The translations under genes and the position numbers were made by a program. Below the pieces are notes generated by a model. It searched no databases. It was given only the letters and a program-made list of their open reading frames with translations, and was not told where the DNA came from. This document shows, piece by piece, positions 1-9,032 of a stretch of DNA of 64,000 bases (positions are counted from its first letter, which is position 1; each line of letters begins with the position of its first letter). This stretch comes from Verrucomicrobiales bacterium (GTDB lineage: Bacteria > Verrucomicrobiota > Verrucomicrobiia > Verrucomicrobiales > DEV007): the NCBI GenBank assembly GCA_012960505.1, contig DUBC01000030.1:124001-188000 (forward strand). The letters run 5' to 3'.

Positions 1-1535
1 GCGCGTCCGTCTCCATTTGTATCACTGATCCGTGTAAGTTCCGGCTTCTGCATGACTACAAACTTATCCCCTTTTTCATCTTCGATTGACACGCCTAGAA
101 CTTCGTACGTGCCTTCCGCAAACAATGACCACTTGCCATTACGAATGCGCCAAATGCCTGCTGATCTTGTTGCAACAATGATAGTTCCATCTTTAGCTAC
201 CGCAATTCCAGTAGGCTCGAACAACTGGTTCCTTCCATATAAGTCCTTAGGGAATTCCCAATTTTCAGATGAGTATCCAGCCGGCACCTCCATCTTTTGT
301 CTGCCCAATTTATCAGTATTTGTTTTGAGTGGCTGCTCGCTCCAATCCTCTTCCTTTCCAATAATGGGCCTTGCAATTAATCCTCCCGATAATTTTGCAG
401 AAAACTTATAAGAATCTAACTTTTCTCCAGCATCTAATATCCATTCATCCTCACTTAACTTACCTCCTTCAACCTTCAAATCAGATAGCCCGGCTCTAGC
501 CAACTTGAATTTTTGATTCTCTTTAATAGATCCACTAATAATGAATTCAATCCTACCCTCATCAGTGAGATTAACAGATTGGCTCATTTTGTTCTGGCCA
601 ACACGGAAAGAAAAGACGGGAGATCCTGTAGAAGAATCAATTCTGTGCCCTTTAAATTCAGCGTCTACAGAATCTAACAATTCAAGAAAATCACGATCTT
701 CCCAGAGCCACTTTTCAATGGCTGGATGATTCATCACATCAGGCTCTTTGAATTCAAAATCAACGACAGTTCCTGATTTGGTTACTGGCTGTAAAATACC
801 GCCACCTCTAACAAAAATTCTATTCCCCTGTCCTCTGGAAGATCCTGGACTGCCTCGACCTGAGCGTTCTTGGGTGAGATTTAAAAACCCACCGGCCCAA
901 ATATTCCGTACTGACAATACTCGAGGATCAAAGGTATAGTTCATTCCATTTGGAAAGCCAACATGAAGAGCACGCCCACTAGATTCACGAACAGGCGCCC
1001 GAACAACTCGGGTACGGTTTGTTACTAGAATTTCGTTTGGAATCTTCAATAAACTTTTCGGCTCCTCCTTTTTCTCTTGCTTAAGCTTAACAATGGAAGG
1101 GCCTGCCTGAGCCTTTGGTGAAAGGGTTCGCAGAAAATGCCATATATACTCAACGGACTGATCGGGAATCACCTCCTTCGCATACATCGGCATTATCTTG
1201 GGAAATGGCTTCCCCTTAGTCGGACCAGATTCAGCAATCGCCAAAACGTCCCAAGACTTACGTACTGAATTCATGAAGTAATTTTTGTCAGCTTTTACCG
1301 TTACCTTTATTCCCGATTCAGCACTCACCACTTCACGATTCCTCGAATTAGTATGGAAAAGACCATACAAGTTTGGACCAGTCCTAAATGACTTATCTGC
1401 CTTATCAATAGCATGACAGACTGTGCAGCCGTAAGTTTCAAAAGCTTTCCTCCCTTCGACCACAGCATCAATCTCTTGCTGAGCAATAACTGGCAATAAA
1501 GCAAAAAGGAAATAACTAAAAATAAAAAATTTCAT
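1..1535 (-). CDS. Exported cytochrome c / propeller protein, C-terminus outside window
   Basis: Reading down from an ATG at 1535-1533, the frame stays open to the window edge, giving 511 codons without a stop. Residues 1-19 form a signal peptide. A c-type heme motif C-T-V-C-H lies at residues 37-41, and a plausible axial Met is seen in K-I-M-P-M-Y just before the end of a roughly 110-residue cytochrome domain. A middle region follows with W-A-G-G-F-L-N-L and R-G-S-P-G motifs, resembling the DUF6797-type region I recall from PVC cytochromes. The last visible part has repeats like F-E-P-T-G-I-A-V-A-K-D-G, the start of a sugar-dehydrogenase-like beta-propeller. It is probably a periplasmic electron-transfer or sugar-oxidising protein; the substrate is unknown. 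Only the C-terminus is missing, cut by the window edge. Confidence 0.85.
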   Translation of the reverse strand, partial: MKFFIFSYFLFALLPVIAQQEIDAVVEGRKAFETYGCTVCHAIDKADKSFRTGPNLYGLFHTNSRNREVVSAESGIKVTVKADKNYFMNSVRKSWDVLAIAESGPTKGKPFPKIMPMYAKEVIPDQSVEYIWHFLRTLSPKAQAGPSIVKLKQEKKEEPKSLLKIPNEILVTNRTRVVRAPVRESSGRALHVGFPNGMNYTFDPRVLSVRNIWAGGFLNLTQERSGRGSPGSSRGQGNRIFVRGGGILQPVTKSGTVVDFEFKEPDVMNHPAIEKWLWEDRDFLELLDSVDAEFKGHRIDSSTGSPVFSFRVGQNKMSQSVNLTDEGRIEFIISGSIKENQKFKLARAGLSDLKVEGGKLSEDEWILDAGEKLDSYKFSAKLSGGLIARPIIGKEEDWSEQPLKTNTDKLGRQKMEVPAGYSSENWEFPKDLYGRNQLFEPTGIAVAKDGTIIVATRSAGIWRIRNGKWSLFAEGTYEVLGVSIEDEKGDKFVVMQKPELTRISDTNGDGR

Positions 1536-1676
1536 AAAGTAGCGGTCAAAGAAGATTATTAATTTAAATCAAAGAATAAGACCTAAGGTCCAGACATGCA
1601 CGATTTTTTATTCAGTTAACCCATTAAAAAAAACAGGATCGACGATTAACCGTCACCATGTTAGAAAAGTATTGTC

Positions 1677-2867
1677 ATGAAATTTCTTCTATCTTATAAT
1701 TGCATGATGTTCGAGCGGCTCAAAATTTGGTGGGCAAAGAAGTTCAAGATTTCCTATTCAGTTGGATTCTTACTGATTGGATTGAGTTTAGCATTACAAC
1801 CGGCCTCGGCTCAGTTCATGACTGGTTTCGAACCTGCGGAAGGTTATGTAGGAGCACAGGGCTCAGCGGGCAACCCGCCAGGATCAAGCCAGTTGGTCCC
1901 TCAGCAGGGATGGCAGGCCCAGTTCAGTAATTCTTTCGATGTTCACACTTACATTGATTCAGAAATCCCTTGGACTCCACAAACAGGACCCGAACTTTAC
2001 ACTGCTCCGGAAAACCCGAGCGGAGGCGAACAATTCATCGCCCTGGGCACTAGCGATTCAAGTGGTGGTGGTTCTGATGTCCACTCTGCAACCTTTTCAG
2101 GACTAGTAGAGTTAAGTGCCGACTACGCTCCGGCCTACGAGTTCGACAACGGCATAGGGAACTATAATGGCGCGCTACTAGCACGCATGGGAACAACGAA
2201 TGTCACTGGTCTTTATACTTGTGCCGCTTCGACTGCAACGGCTCGGTCTGGTCCCTGGGCTTTTGAACTTTGGGCCTTTGCCCAAAACGGAATAAAAGTT
2301 GTAAACTGGGCGATCGGATACCGATTGGATGGGGTCGAAGGGTTCGACGATCTGGAAATGGAAAAATGGTATCGAATAGGCATCGTGTTTGATCTCGACC
2401 CGACCAGCCCCACTTACCGAAGGATCATGCAATTAAAGTCACAGGATCTATCCAAGGGCGGTAAAATTTGGATCATCGATGAGCCAAAGGGAACCTCCGA
2501 TGAGGACTTGTATATTGACGGAGGATCTGCTGGTACAACGTCCCCCGATCTTGTTCGTATCTACAATGTGGGCAATGGAACATTATCGATGTTCGATAAC
2601 ATCTACGTAGGCAAGCCCTATGATTGGCAATCCACCACGGACGCACCGTTCACCATCACCAGTGTTACCCGGGGGTCCGAGCCAAATCAGACAACCATCA
2701 CCTGGTCCTCGCTTCCGAGCCGGTCCTATTCTCTCGAATCTTCGACCGATCTTATTAATTGGATAGAGGTGAATGACAGCGTCGTGTCCCCTTACACGGA
2801 TGACTCACTGCCACCAAATCGACTCCTTGAAACCATTTTTTACCGAGTCCGGGATATAACACCTTGA
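1677..2867 (+). CDS. Secreted LamG-like protein with C-terminal beta-sandwich tail
   Basis: No enzyme function is recognised. The protein has a signal peptide ending at P-A-S-A-Q (about residue 46). A long middle domain (about 50-320) looks like a concanavalin-type lectin fold, with W-Y-R-I-G-I-V-F-D and D-N-I-Y-V-G segments. The C-terminal part (about 325-396) contains T-I-T-W-S-S-L-P...Y-S-L-E-S-S-T-D-L-I-N-W, a tail domain found on many exported verrucomicrobial proteins. The start is uncertain: ATGs at 1704 and 1707 in the same frame would give a more ordinary 36-37 residue signal peptide, and neither start has a clear ribosome-binding site. It stands alone between the divergent cytochrome gene and the convergent sulfatase. 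A role in binding extracellular glycans is an inference. Confidence 0.75.
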   Translation: MKFLLSYNCMMFERLKIWWAKKFKISYSVGFLLIGLSLALQPASAQFMTGFEPAEGYVGAQGSAGNPPGSSQLVPQQGWQAQFSNSFDVHTYIDSEIPWTPQTGPELYTAPENPSGGEQFIALGTSDSSGGGSDVHSATFSGLVELSADYAPAYEFDNGIGNYNGALLARMGTTNVTGLYTCAASTATARSGPWAFELWAFAQNGIKVVNWAIGYRLDGVEGFDDLEMEKWYRIGIVFDLDPTSPTYRRIMQLKSQDLSKGGKIWIIDEPKGTSDEDLYIDGGSAGTTSPDLVRIYNVGNGTLSMFDNIYVGKPYDWQSTTDAPFTITSVTRGSEPNQTTITWSSLPSRSYSLESSTDLINWIEVNDSVVSPYTDDSLPPNRLLETIFYRVRDITP

Positions 2868-2936
2868 TTCTGCAATTCACTCATTCTAGGCACAAGAAAA
2901 AGCCCATACTGATCGGTCTCGAAAAAGACCTAACAC

Positions 2937-4331
2937 TCACCTTCCTTTTACTAGTTTAGGGCCGTTATCAGGTGGCAGAGACTGATGCCAAGAAATAACC
3001 GACTCACTCATACTAACCACGATATCTTTCTGCATGGAGGCTAGGTTCCTGGTTTCACCCCGATCATTCTCTAAGTCATAAAGCTCGGCTTCGGATCCGT
3101 CATACTCACAGAGAAGTTTCCATTTGCCATCTCTTACAGCGAGATCTGGTAAATCATTGTCACCATAAAAAGCATCCCTGTCAGGCGGTCGCCTGAAAAA
3201 CAAAGGTAATTTTCTGGATTCAGATGATTTACCAAGCAACACATCAGGTAAACATTCTCCATCAAATTCTATACCTTCTGGATACTTGGCACCTGTGATT
3301 TTAAGTAAGGTCGGCACTAAATCTATCGCCGAAAAAACCGAGATACGGTTCACCTGCCCCCTCTTCTTTATGATACCCGGACCCCACACAACCAAAGAAG
3401 AACGAATCCCGCCCTCATACAAATGCGTCTTATATCCACGGAACGGCCCTGACTGACCCGCTCCTTTTTCTGGTCCATTATCTGAGCAGACCAACACAAG
3501 GGTATTGTCTCTGAGCTTTGCTGAACCCTTTATGTAATCAAATAGTTTTCCAAGTTGCCTGTCCATTTCCTGTAAAACAGAAAAATAAAGCTCTCTCTTC
3601 GTATCGCCCCATTTGTTAATCGGAGGCCAAAAAGGACTGTGCACATCGTCAGGCCATAAATTAACATAGAAGGGTTTACCATTCTTTGTTGCTTTATCAA
3701 TAAATGGTATTGCTTCGTCAACAAATCCTTGAGTGATTTGCGAACGCAGCATCCATCGCGCGCCATCTCCTAAACGCTCAGCTTTATCCCAAATTCGTCC
3801 CGTCTTGTCCTGTCCTGGTTTCAAGGTAAGAGGCAATAATTTAGGGCCCATCCCTTCAAAATTAGTTAATGAATCATCAAAACCATATTCAGTGATTGCC
3901 GGAGCATCATCCACGTCTCGTTGTCCCCCCATGTGCCACTTCCCGAAGTGACCCGTTGCGTAACCCGATTCCTTAAGTGAACGGGCCAGCATCGGAGCTT
4001 TCGGGCTCAACCATTGTGCCATGCCTCTACTCTGATTCTGTTTCCTATGAGCAAGATAAGAGGTAATTCTCCATCTCTGCGGGTATTGACCAGTAGAAAT
4101 AGCGACTCTGGAAGGTGAGCAGATTGGAGAATTAACATAAAACTGCTCAAATCGGACACCTTCTTGCGCCAACTTGTCGATATGAGGGGTCTTCGCAAAT
4201 CCATTACCAAAACAGGAAAAGTCCCCCCACCCCATATCATCTATAAAAACAACGACTACATTGGGTCTGGCGCCTTTGGCCCAGGGAATAAGCAAAAAAA
4301 AACAAAGAACTGTAAATAGAATGGATTTCAC
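2937..4331 (-). CDS. Exported arylsulfatase
   Basis: Family S1 sulfatase that hydrolyses a sulfate ester, most likely on a polysaccharide fragment in the periplasm or outside the cell. The signal peptide is residues 1-20. Metal-binding D31-D32 lie in F-I-D-D-M-G-W-G-D. The formylglycine motif C-S-P-S-R is at 71-75 and is followed by S-T-G-Q. K131 and H133 (G-K-W-H), H231 and D284-N285 (C-S-D-N-G) complete the usual active site. At 464 residues it is normal length. It is the first of five sulfatases in the window and lies 64 bp downstream of another on the same strand. Maturation needs a formylglycine-generating enzyme or anaerobic sulfatase maturase, neither of which is present here. The exact substrate cannot be read from sequence. 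Confidence 0.95.
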   Translation of the reverse strand: MKSILFTVLCFFLLIPWAKGARPNVVVVFIDDMGWGDFSCFGNGFAKTPHIDKLAQEGVRFEQFYVNSPICSPSRVAISTGQYPQRWRITSYLAHRKQNQSRGMAQWLSPKAPMLARSLKESGYATGHFGKWHMGGQRDVDDAPAITEYGFDDSLTNFEGMGPKLLPLTLKPGQDKTGRIWDKAERLGDGARWMLRSQITQGFVDEAIPFIDKATKNGKPFYVNLWPDDVHSPFWPPINKWGDTKRELYFSVLQEMDRQLGKLFDYIKGSAKLRDNTLVLVCSDNGPEKGAGQSGPFRGYKTHLYEGGIRSSLVVWGPGIIKKRGQVNRISVFSAIDLVPTLLKITGAKYPEGIEFDGECLPDVLLGKSSESRKLPLFFRRPPDRDAFYGDNDLPDLAVRDGKWKLLCEYDGSEAELYDLENDRGETRNLASMQKDIVVSMSESVISWHQSLPPDNGPKLVKGR

Positions 4332-4395
4332 AAATTTATATTATCTACGTTTTTAATGTATAAATGATCGTAATTCCATATTAACAAACGATTAC

Positions 4396-5898
4396 CTACC
4401 GGGATGGCGGAATGTAAAGATGCTTACCCTTTCGGGCAGCCGACAACGCTTCTTGAGTGTCTTGAGGTGAGCCAGGATCACCCTGAGACCGCATCCAATG
4501 ATCTAGTTCCCGACTCAGTCTTTGCTTTATTTCAGCATGATTCTCGGCTCTAGCCAAATCATTCAATTCATAAGGATCCTTCTCAGTATGATAAAGCTGT
4601 TCAGATGGTCTGTGCATGTAGCGCTTTACTAGTTCATACGTATTGGCATTACTCGACGCTTCTCGCACCCAAGTTGCCCAGTAAGGATTATTCAACTCCC
4701 CTTTGCCAGTCCATCCCATAAGATGTTTCTCAATGTATATTTCTTGTGATTTAAGATTACGCAAATAACGAAAAGTACCATCACTTACAGTCCTGACTGG
4801 GTATGAAGGCCCTTCTGGTAGATTATTATGTGTGCCATACACATATCGTCTATGTGTTTTCTTCTTTCCCATTAGGACCGGCAAGAAGCTCTTTCCGTCA
4901 AAGCCATTACTAGGAACATTCGCGCCTGTCACATCAATGAGAGTAGGTAGAATATCAGCATATTGCACGAGAGCATCGCTACTCTTACCAGCATCAACAA
5001 CTCCTGGCCAACGGGCAACTAAAGCCGTATGCACTCCAGTATCCCAATTCGTCCACTTACAACCAGGGAACTGGGATCCTTGTTCAGATGTAAAGAGAAC
5101 AAGAGTATCAGAAGCATGGCCACTTTTATCCAGTGCTTTTAAAATATCACCGACTTGCATATCCATGTATGTAATCTCAGCCAAGTACCGACTGAAAGCT
5201 TCACGGGTCTTTTTTGTATCAGCAATATTTGGAGGCAACATAATCTTTTCAGGAGGATATTTTGAAGGATCACCCATCACCCAAGGAACGTGCGGTTCAA
5301 CTAATGCTACGACCAAGCAAAAACTCTCTTTAGTATCAGCTGACATGAACTTAGAAATACCTTCAAGGTTATGCGATCGGGTCGGATTACGTACACAATT
5401 TACATCAAACCCCTGCACCATACTGAACGGGTAAACTGACGCCGGCTTCACGTGAACCTTACCCGAAAGGCCGACCCTATATCCCAGTTCTCTAAGATAG
5501 TGAGGAACGCTCTTGATGCTCGGTCGACTACTAGAATGATTCCACGCGCAACCATTACTCATTGGATATTTACCCGTAAAGAGTTCCGAACGACAAGGCT
5601 GGCACATTGCCTCAGCTAAGTAAGCTCGCTCAAAGAGCAAACCCTCACTTGCCAACTTGTTAATGTTCGGAGTTTTTGCGTTCTTTCCCCCATATAGCGG
5701 CAAATCATTGTAGGTACAATCATCAGCCATAATAATTAACACATTAGGCGGTTTAGAAGAACCCTTAGCACCGTCCTGACCCGCCATCATTAGATCAGCA
5801 GAAAGAAATGACAAAACCACTCCAATAACTAGCAGCATGAAAAACCTTGAACTCATCCCCAAAACATTAGATTGAGAAGTAAATGAATCAAGGAACAT
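4396..5898 (-). CDS. Exported sulfatase with C-x-P-C-R active-site motif
   Basis: S1-family sulfatase of 500 residues. Metal ligands D59-D60 are in I-M-A-D-D, and the formylglycine site reads C-Q-P-C-R at 99-103 followed by F-T-G. The core C-x-P-x-R is intact, but the usual Ser at the fourth position is Cys. G-K-V-H-V-K and F-T-S-E-Q-G supply the later active-site segments; the latter replaces the common S-D-N/H-G form. The signal peptide is better formed if translation starts at Met15 (5856), because the first 14 residues are polar. It lies 64 bp upstream of the next sulfatase on the same strand, so the two may share a transcript. It is divergent from the beta-helix gene beginning at 5986. 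Substrate unknown. Confidence 0.93.
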   Translation of the reverse strand: MFLDSFTSQSNVLGMSSRFFMLLVIGVVLSFLSADLMMAGQDGAKGSSKPPNVLIIMADDCTYNDLPLYGGKNAKTPNINKLASEGLLFERAYLAEAMCQPCRSELFTGKYPMSNGCAWNHSSSRPSIKSVPHYLRELGYRVGLSGKVHVKPASVYPFSMVQGFDVNCVRNPTRSHNLEGISKFMSADTKESFCLVVALVEPHVPWVMGDPSKYPPEKIMLPPNIADTKKTREAFSRYLAEITYMDMQVGDILKALDKSGHASDTLVLFTSEQGSQFPGCKWTNWDTGVHTALVARWPGVVDAGKSSDALVQYADILPTLIDVTGANVPSNGFDGKSFLPVLMGKKKTHRRYVYGTHNNLPEGPSYPVRTVSDGTFRYLRNLKSQEIYIEKHLMGWTGKGELNNPYWATWVREASSNANTYELVKRYMHRPSEQLYHTEKDPYELNDLARAENHAEIKQRLSRELDHWMRSQGDPGSPQDTQEALSAARKGKHLYIPPSR

Positions 5899-5985
5899 GA
5901 CGAATCAAAAAAATGAGCCACTATAGTCTATCCTTACTGATTCGGCTTGACCAAATTCACTGGGGAAGTTTCGATAATTCAAGAC

Positions 5986-8900
5986 ATGGTTAATATTTTT
6001 CTTAAGGTTGGAATTACTCTATCAGTTGCAATCACAGTCGCGTTTCCTCACGAAAAACATTCTTCTTCGGGGGGATACGTATCTCCAAAAGAAGAAATCG
6101 AAATTGGCGAAGGCTCTTTCCGCTACAACCTTGTTCCCGGATGGGCTACTGAAAACGCAAATAAATATAAGCTAGGAAACTGTAATGCCATTTCTCAGGA
6201 CTCGCGCGGAAGGATCCTTCTCCTACATACAAGCAAAGAACAGTGCCTAATCGCCTTGAGCCCAGAAGGGAAGGTGCTTGACGCATGGGGAAACTTCACT
6301 GTTGCCGCACACGGATTAGCTGTCGTGAAAGAGAAAGGAGGTGAAGTCCTTTTCATTTCTGATCACAGTCCAAATGGTAAGATTTACAAGACGACGCTGG
6401 ACGGAGAAATTTTAATGACAATATCCTGCCCAATGGAGTCAAAACTCTACAAGAATCCAAATGAATTCAAGCCAGCAAAGACGCTGCACTTACCGAGCGG
6501 TGAGTTTTATGTGATTGATGGTTACGGTAAAGATTACATCCATAAATTCAGCGCCGAGGGAAAATGGATTTCCGCTTTCGGTGGTAATATAGGAACAGGC
6601 GAAGCGAAGCTAAAACACTGGGGACCACACGGAGGAGCAATTGATTATAGAAATTCTACAGAACCAGTAATGATTCTTGCCCTGAGCGATCAACAAAAAA
6701 TTAAACGCTTCAAGCTTGATGGAAAATGGATAGATACGAAAATATTTCCAGGCAGCAATCCACGTGATGTAATTTTTCATCGGGGCCATCTTTTTGTTCA
6801 TCACTTGGGAGATAACTGGCCAAAGGACAGGAACGCACCAGGATACATTTCCGTAATGAACCATGACCTGAAAGTCGTTGCAAATCTAGGAGGCTATGCT
6901 CCGAAGTATGATGACAGCGGAAAACTAAGCCGCATGTCACATAACACTCACCTATTCCACCACCCGCACGGAATGGGAATAGATAAAGAAGGAAATATTT
7001 ACATCGCCCAAGCCTCTTCGAACGGTACGTGGCCGCTAAAATTTACTCCTACAATCAAGCAGACAAAAACAAGAACTTGGATCGTTTCACAAGACGGAAA
7101 TGATGAAAATGAAGGAAATAAAGAAAAACCCTTCAAAACTATCTCCCGCGCAGCTCAGATTGCTCGGGCCGGTGACACTGTACTAGTTCGCCCTGGTATT
7201 TATAGGGAGCGGGTTGCCCCTCCACGTAGCGGCGAACCTGGAAAACCAATCACATATCGCACCGATGAACTCGGTAAAGTCTTCATCCGAGGATCTGAGA
7301 AATGGGACCCTGCTTGGAAAAAACTTAAAGACAATGTCCACTTCGCAAAACCCGATCAGTCAATATTTGAGAGTGATGATGTTTATGTTGATCATCCCAA
7401 TCCTTTTCTTGTTCCTCTCGCATCAACTCCTTACAATCGTGAGGGAAGGCCTGAACATGAGCGGACGGGTAAAGGAAATTCTGAGCTAATCTATAATTGC
7501 GGTCAGGTCATTGTTAATGGAAAGCCATGGCAACAGCGGCCATTTCTAAAAGAAGTAACAGAAGCACCTAAAACCTGGAACTTTGATAGTGAAACTGGAA
7601 ACATATATATAAATTTCGGAAATCAGGATCCTACCAAACAAAGCGTAGAGATAACCACAAGAAGAAGAATCTTTGCCCCTCACTCAATCGGTATCGGTCA
7701 CATTATCGTAGAGGGATTTGTTATGGAACACTGCGGTAATCAGTATCCCACTAATTTTTGGAATACTCCTAAATGGGCGCAGGCAGGAGCCCTTGGTCTA
7801 CGTGGAGGGCATCACTGGATAGTCAGGAATAATCTGATTCGCTACGCTGGAACCGACGCCATCGATATGGGCGCAGGCGGAGGACAAAATGAACGCAAAG
7901 CGACAAGAGTGCCAAACGCACCTTTGGGGCACCATAATCTGATTGAGAAAAACTACATATTAGAAAATGGAGCAGGAGGAATTATCGGTGCTCAAAGTAA
8001 CAATCTTATCATTCGCAACAATGTCATAATGTTTAATAACACTCTCGGCTTCACAGGAAAGAAGAGATACGAGCATGCTGGGATTAAAAGCCATGCCATA
8101 CGTGATGGTTTGATCGAGCGCAATTACGTTGCAGACAATCAACTCAGTGAAGGCATCTGGCTTGATAACCAATTCCCTAACACACGTATTACTCGTAATG
8201 TCAGCACAAATAACGGATCGCGAGGAATATTCCTTGAAATGAGCGATTATAAGTACAATGCAGCATTGATCGATCACAACATATCAGTGGGAAATCACAA
8301 AATTCAGTTCTATGTGCATGATGCTTCAGGATCAACTGTCATGCATAATTTATTTGCGAACAGCCCTTCGGAGGCAAATTACGGACAAGGAGCATACATT
8401 TACCAAGTCAATGCCAGGACCAAGACCGGTTACCATTCGATCTATAATAATATATTCGTTAATCATAGAGTCATGATGGACATTAATTACCCATCTCATC
8501 GTAGCGGACCCCAGCGCCTAGATCACAACATCTATGACGCATCTAGAGAAGAACGAACCTTCATTATTAATAACGCTTCGGATAAGCCCTCTCCATGGTC
8601 ACCAAAAGAATTCTATGCGATGGTTAGAAAAGAAGTCGGTAAAGGAAATCCAACTCCTCTTCATGGAGGCTCAAAAGTGGGGATGACCTTAAATGAGTGG
8701 CAAACTTTTTGGGCTCATCATGGTCTAAATAACGATCAAAACAGTGTCACCAAAAAAGGAATGGCAGTTTCTTACGATCAGACAAAACTAAATCTCACAA
8801 TTAGACTCACATTCGATCCGAGCGACATAGGCTCAATAGAATATGAAAAAATAAAAATGGATTACGAAGGCAATCTCATCCCGAAAGATGGAAGTGCCAT

Positions 8901-9003
8901 TCCCGGACCTTTTCAAACTCTACGGAAAGGAAATAATATTTTTAATATTTGGGACGGCCTACCTCTGCTCAATAAGGGTGAATTACCTATTACAAATAAG
9001 TGA
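5986..9003 (+). CDS. Secreted NHL propeller / right-handed beta-helix protein, probable polysaccharide lyase
   Basis: Large exported protein (about 1005 residues) with two halves. Residues about 30-350 form a six-bladed NHL-type propeller, with repeats such as H-G-L-A-V-V, H-P-H-G-M-G-I-D-K-E-G-N-I-Y-I-A-Q and I-D-Y-R. From about 365 (W-I-V-S-Q-D-G-N-D) it becomes a parallel beta-helix of the DUF1565/pectate-lyase-like type, with K-P-F-K-T-I-S-R-A-A-Q-I-A-R-A-G-D-T-V and many N-N-x-I rungs. The ATG at 5986 is preferred to an upstream TTG because a signal peptide starts immediately after it. The next gene, an alginate-lyase-like enzyme, begins 29 bp downstream on the same strand, so co-transcription is likely. 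Lyase or epimerase activity is inferred from the fold; no catalytic residue was assigned. Confidence 0.85.
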   Translation: MVNIFLKVGITLSVAITVAFPHEKHSSSGGYVSPKEEIEIGEGSFRYNLVPGWATENANKYKLGNCNAISQDSRGRILLLHTSKEQCLIALSPEGKVLDAWGNFTVAAHGLAVVKEKGGEVLFISDHSPNGKIYKTTLDGEILMTISCPMESKLYKNPNEFKPAKTLHLPSGEFYVIDGYGKDYIHKFSAEGKWISAFGGNIGTGEAKLKHWGPHGGAIDYRNSTEPVMILALSDQQKIKRFKLDGKWIDTKIFPGSNPRDVIFHRGHLFVHHLGDNWPKDRNAPGYISVMNHDLKVVANLGGYAPKYDDSGKLSRMSHNTHLFHHPHGMGIDKEGNIYIAQASSNGTWPLKFTPTIKQTKTRTWIVSQDGNDENEGNKEKPFKTISRAAQIARAGDTVLVRPGIYRERVAPPRSGEPGKPITYRTDELGKVFIRGSEKWDPAWKKLKDNVHFAKPDQSIFESDDVYVDHPNPFLVPLASTPYNREGRPEHERTGKGNSELIYNCGQVIVNGKPWQQRPFLKEVTEAPKTWNFDSETGNIYINFGNQDPTKQSVEITTRRRIFAPHSIGIGHIIVEGFVMEHCGNQYPTNFWNTPKWAQAGALGLRGGHHWIVRNNLIRYAGTDAIDMGAGGGQNERKATRVPNAPLGHHNLIEKNYILENGAGGIIGAQSNNLIIRNNVIMFNNTLGFTGKKRYEHAGIKSHAIRDGLIERNYVADNQLSEGIWLDNQFPNTRITRNVSTNNGSRGIFLEMSDYKYNAALIDHNISVGNHKIQFYVHDASGSTVMHNLFANSPSEANYGQGAYIYQVNARTKTGYHSIYNNIFVNHRVMMDINYPSHRSGPQRLDHNIYDASREERTFIINNASDKPSPWSPKEFYAMVRKEVGKGNPTPLHGGSKVGMTLNEWQTFWAHHGLNNDQNSVTKKGMAVSYDQTKLNLTIRLTFDPSDIGSIEYEKIKMDYEGNLIPKDGSAIPGPFQTLRKGNNIFNIWDGLPLLNKGELPITNK

Positions 9004-9032
9004 TAATTTTAAGCATAATAATTTCAACTCAG

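Noticed and set aside
52..939. Three short + strand open frames
   Set aside because: They lie opposite the cytochrome/propeller gene (1-1535, - strand), which has a signal peptide, a heme motif and consistent family segments. The + frames have none.
2915..2930. GGTCT/AGACC hairpin between convergent genes considered as a terminator
   Set aside because: The stem has only five pairs and there is no T-run on either strand.
4832..5434. 200-codon + strand frame
   Set aside because: It is the complement of the sulfatase at 4396-5898, whose catalytic motifs fix the true strand.
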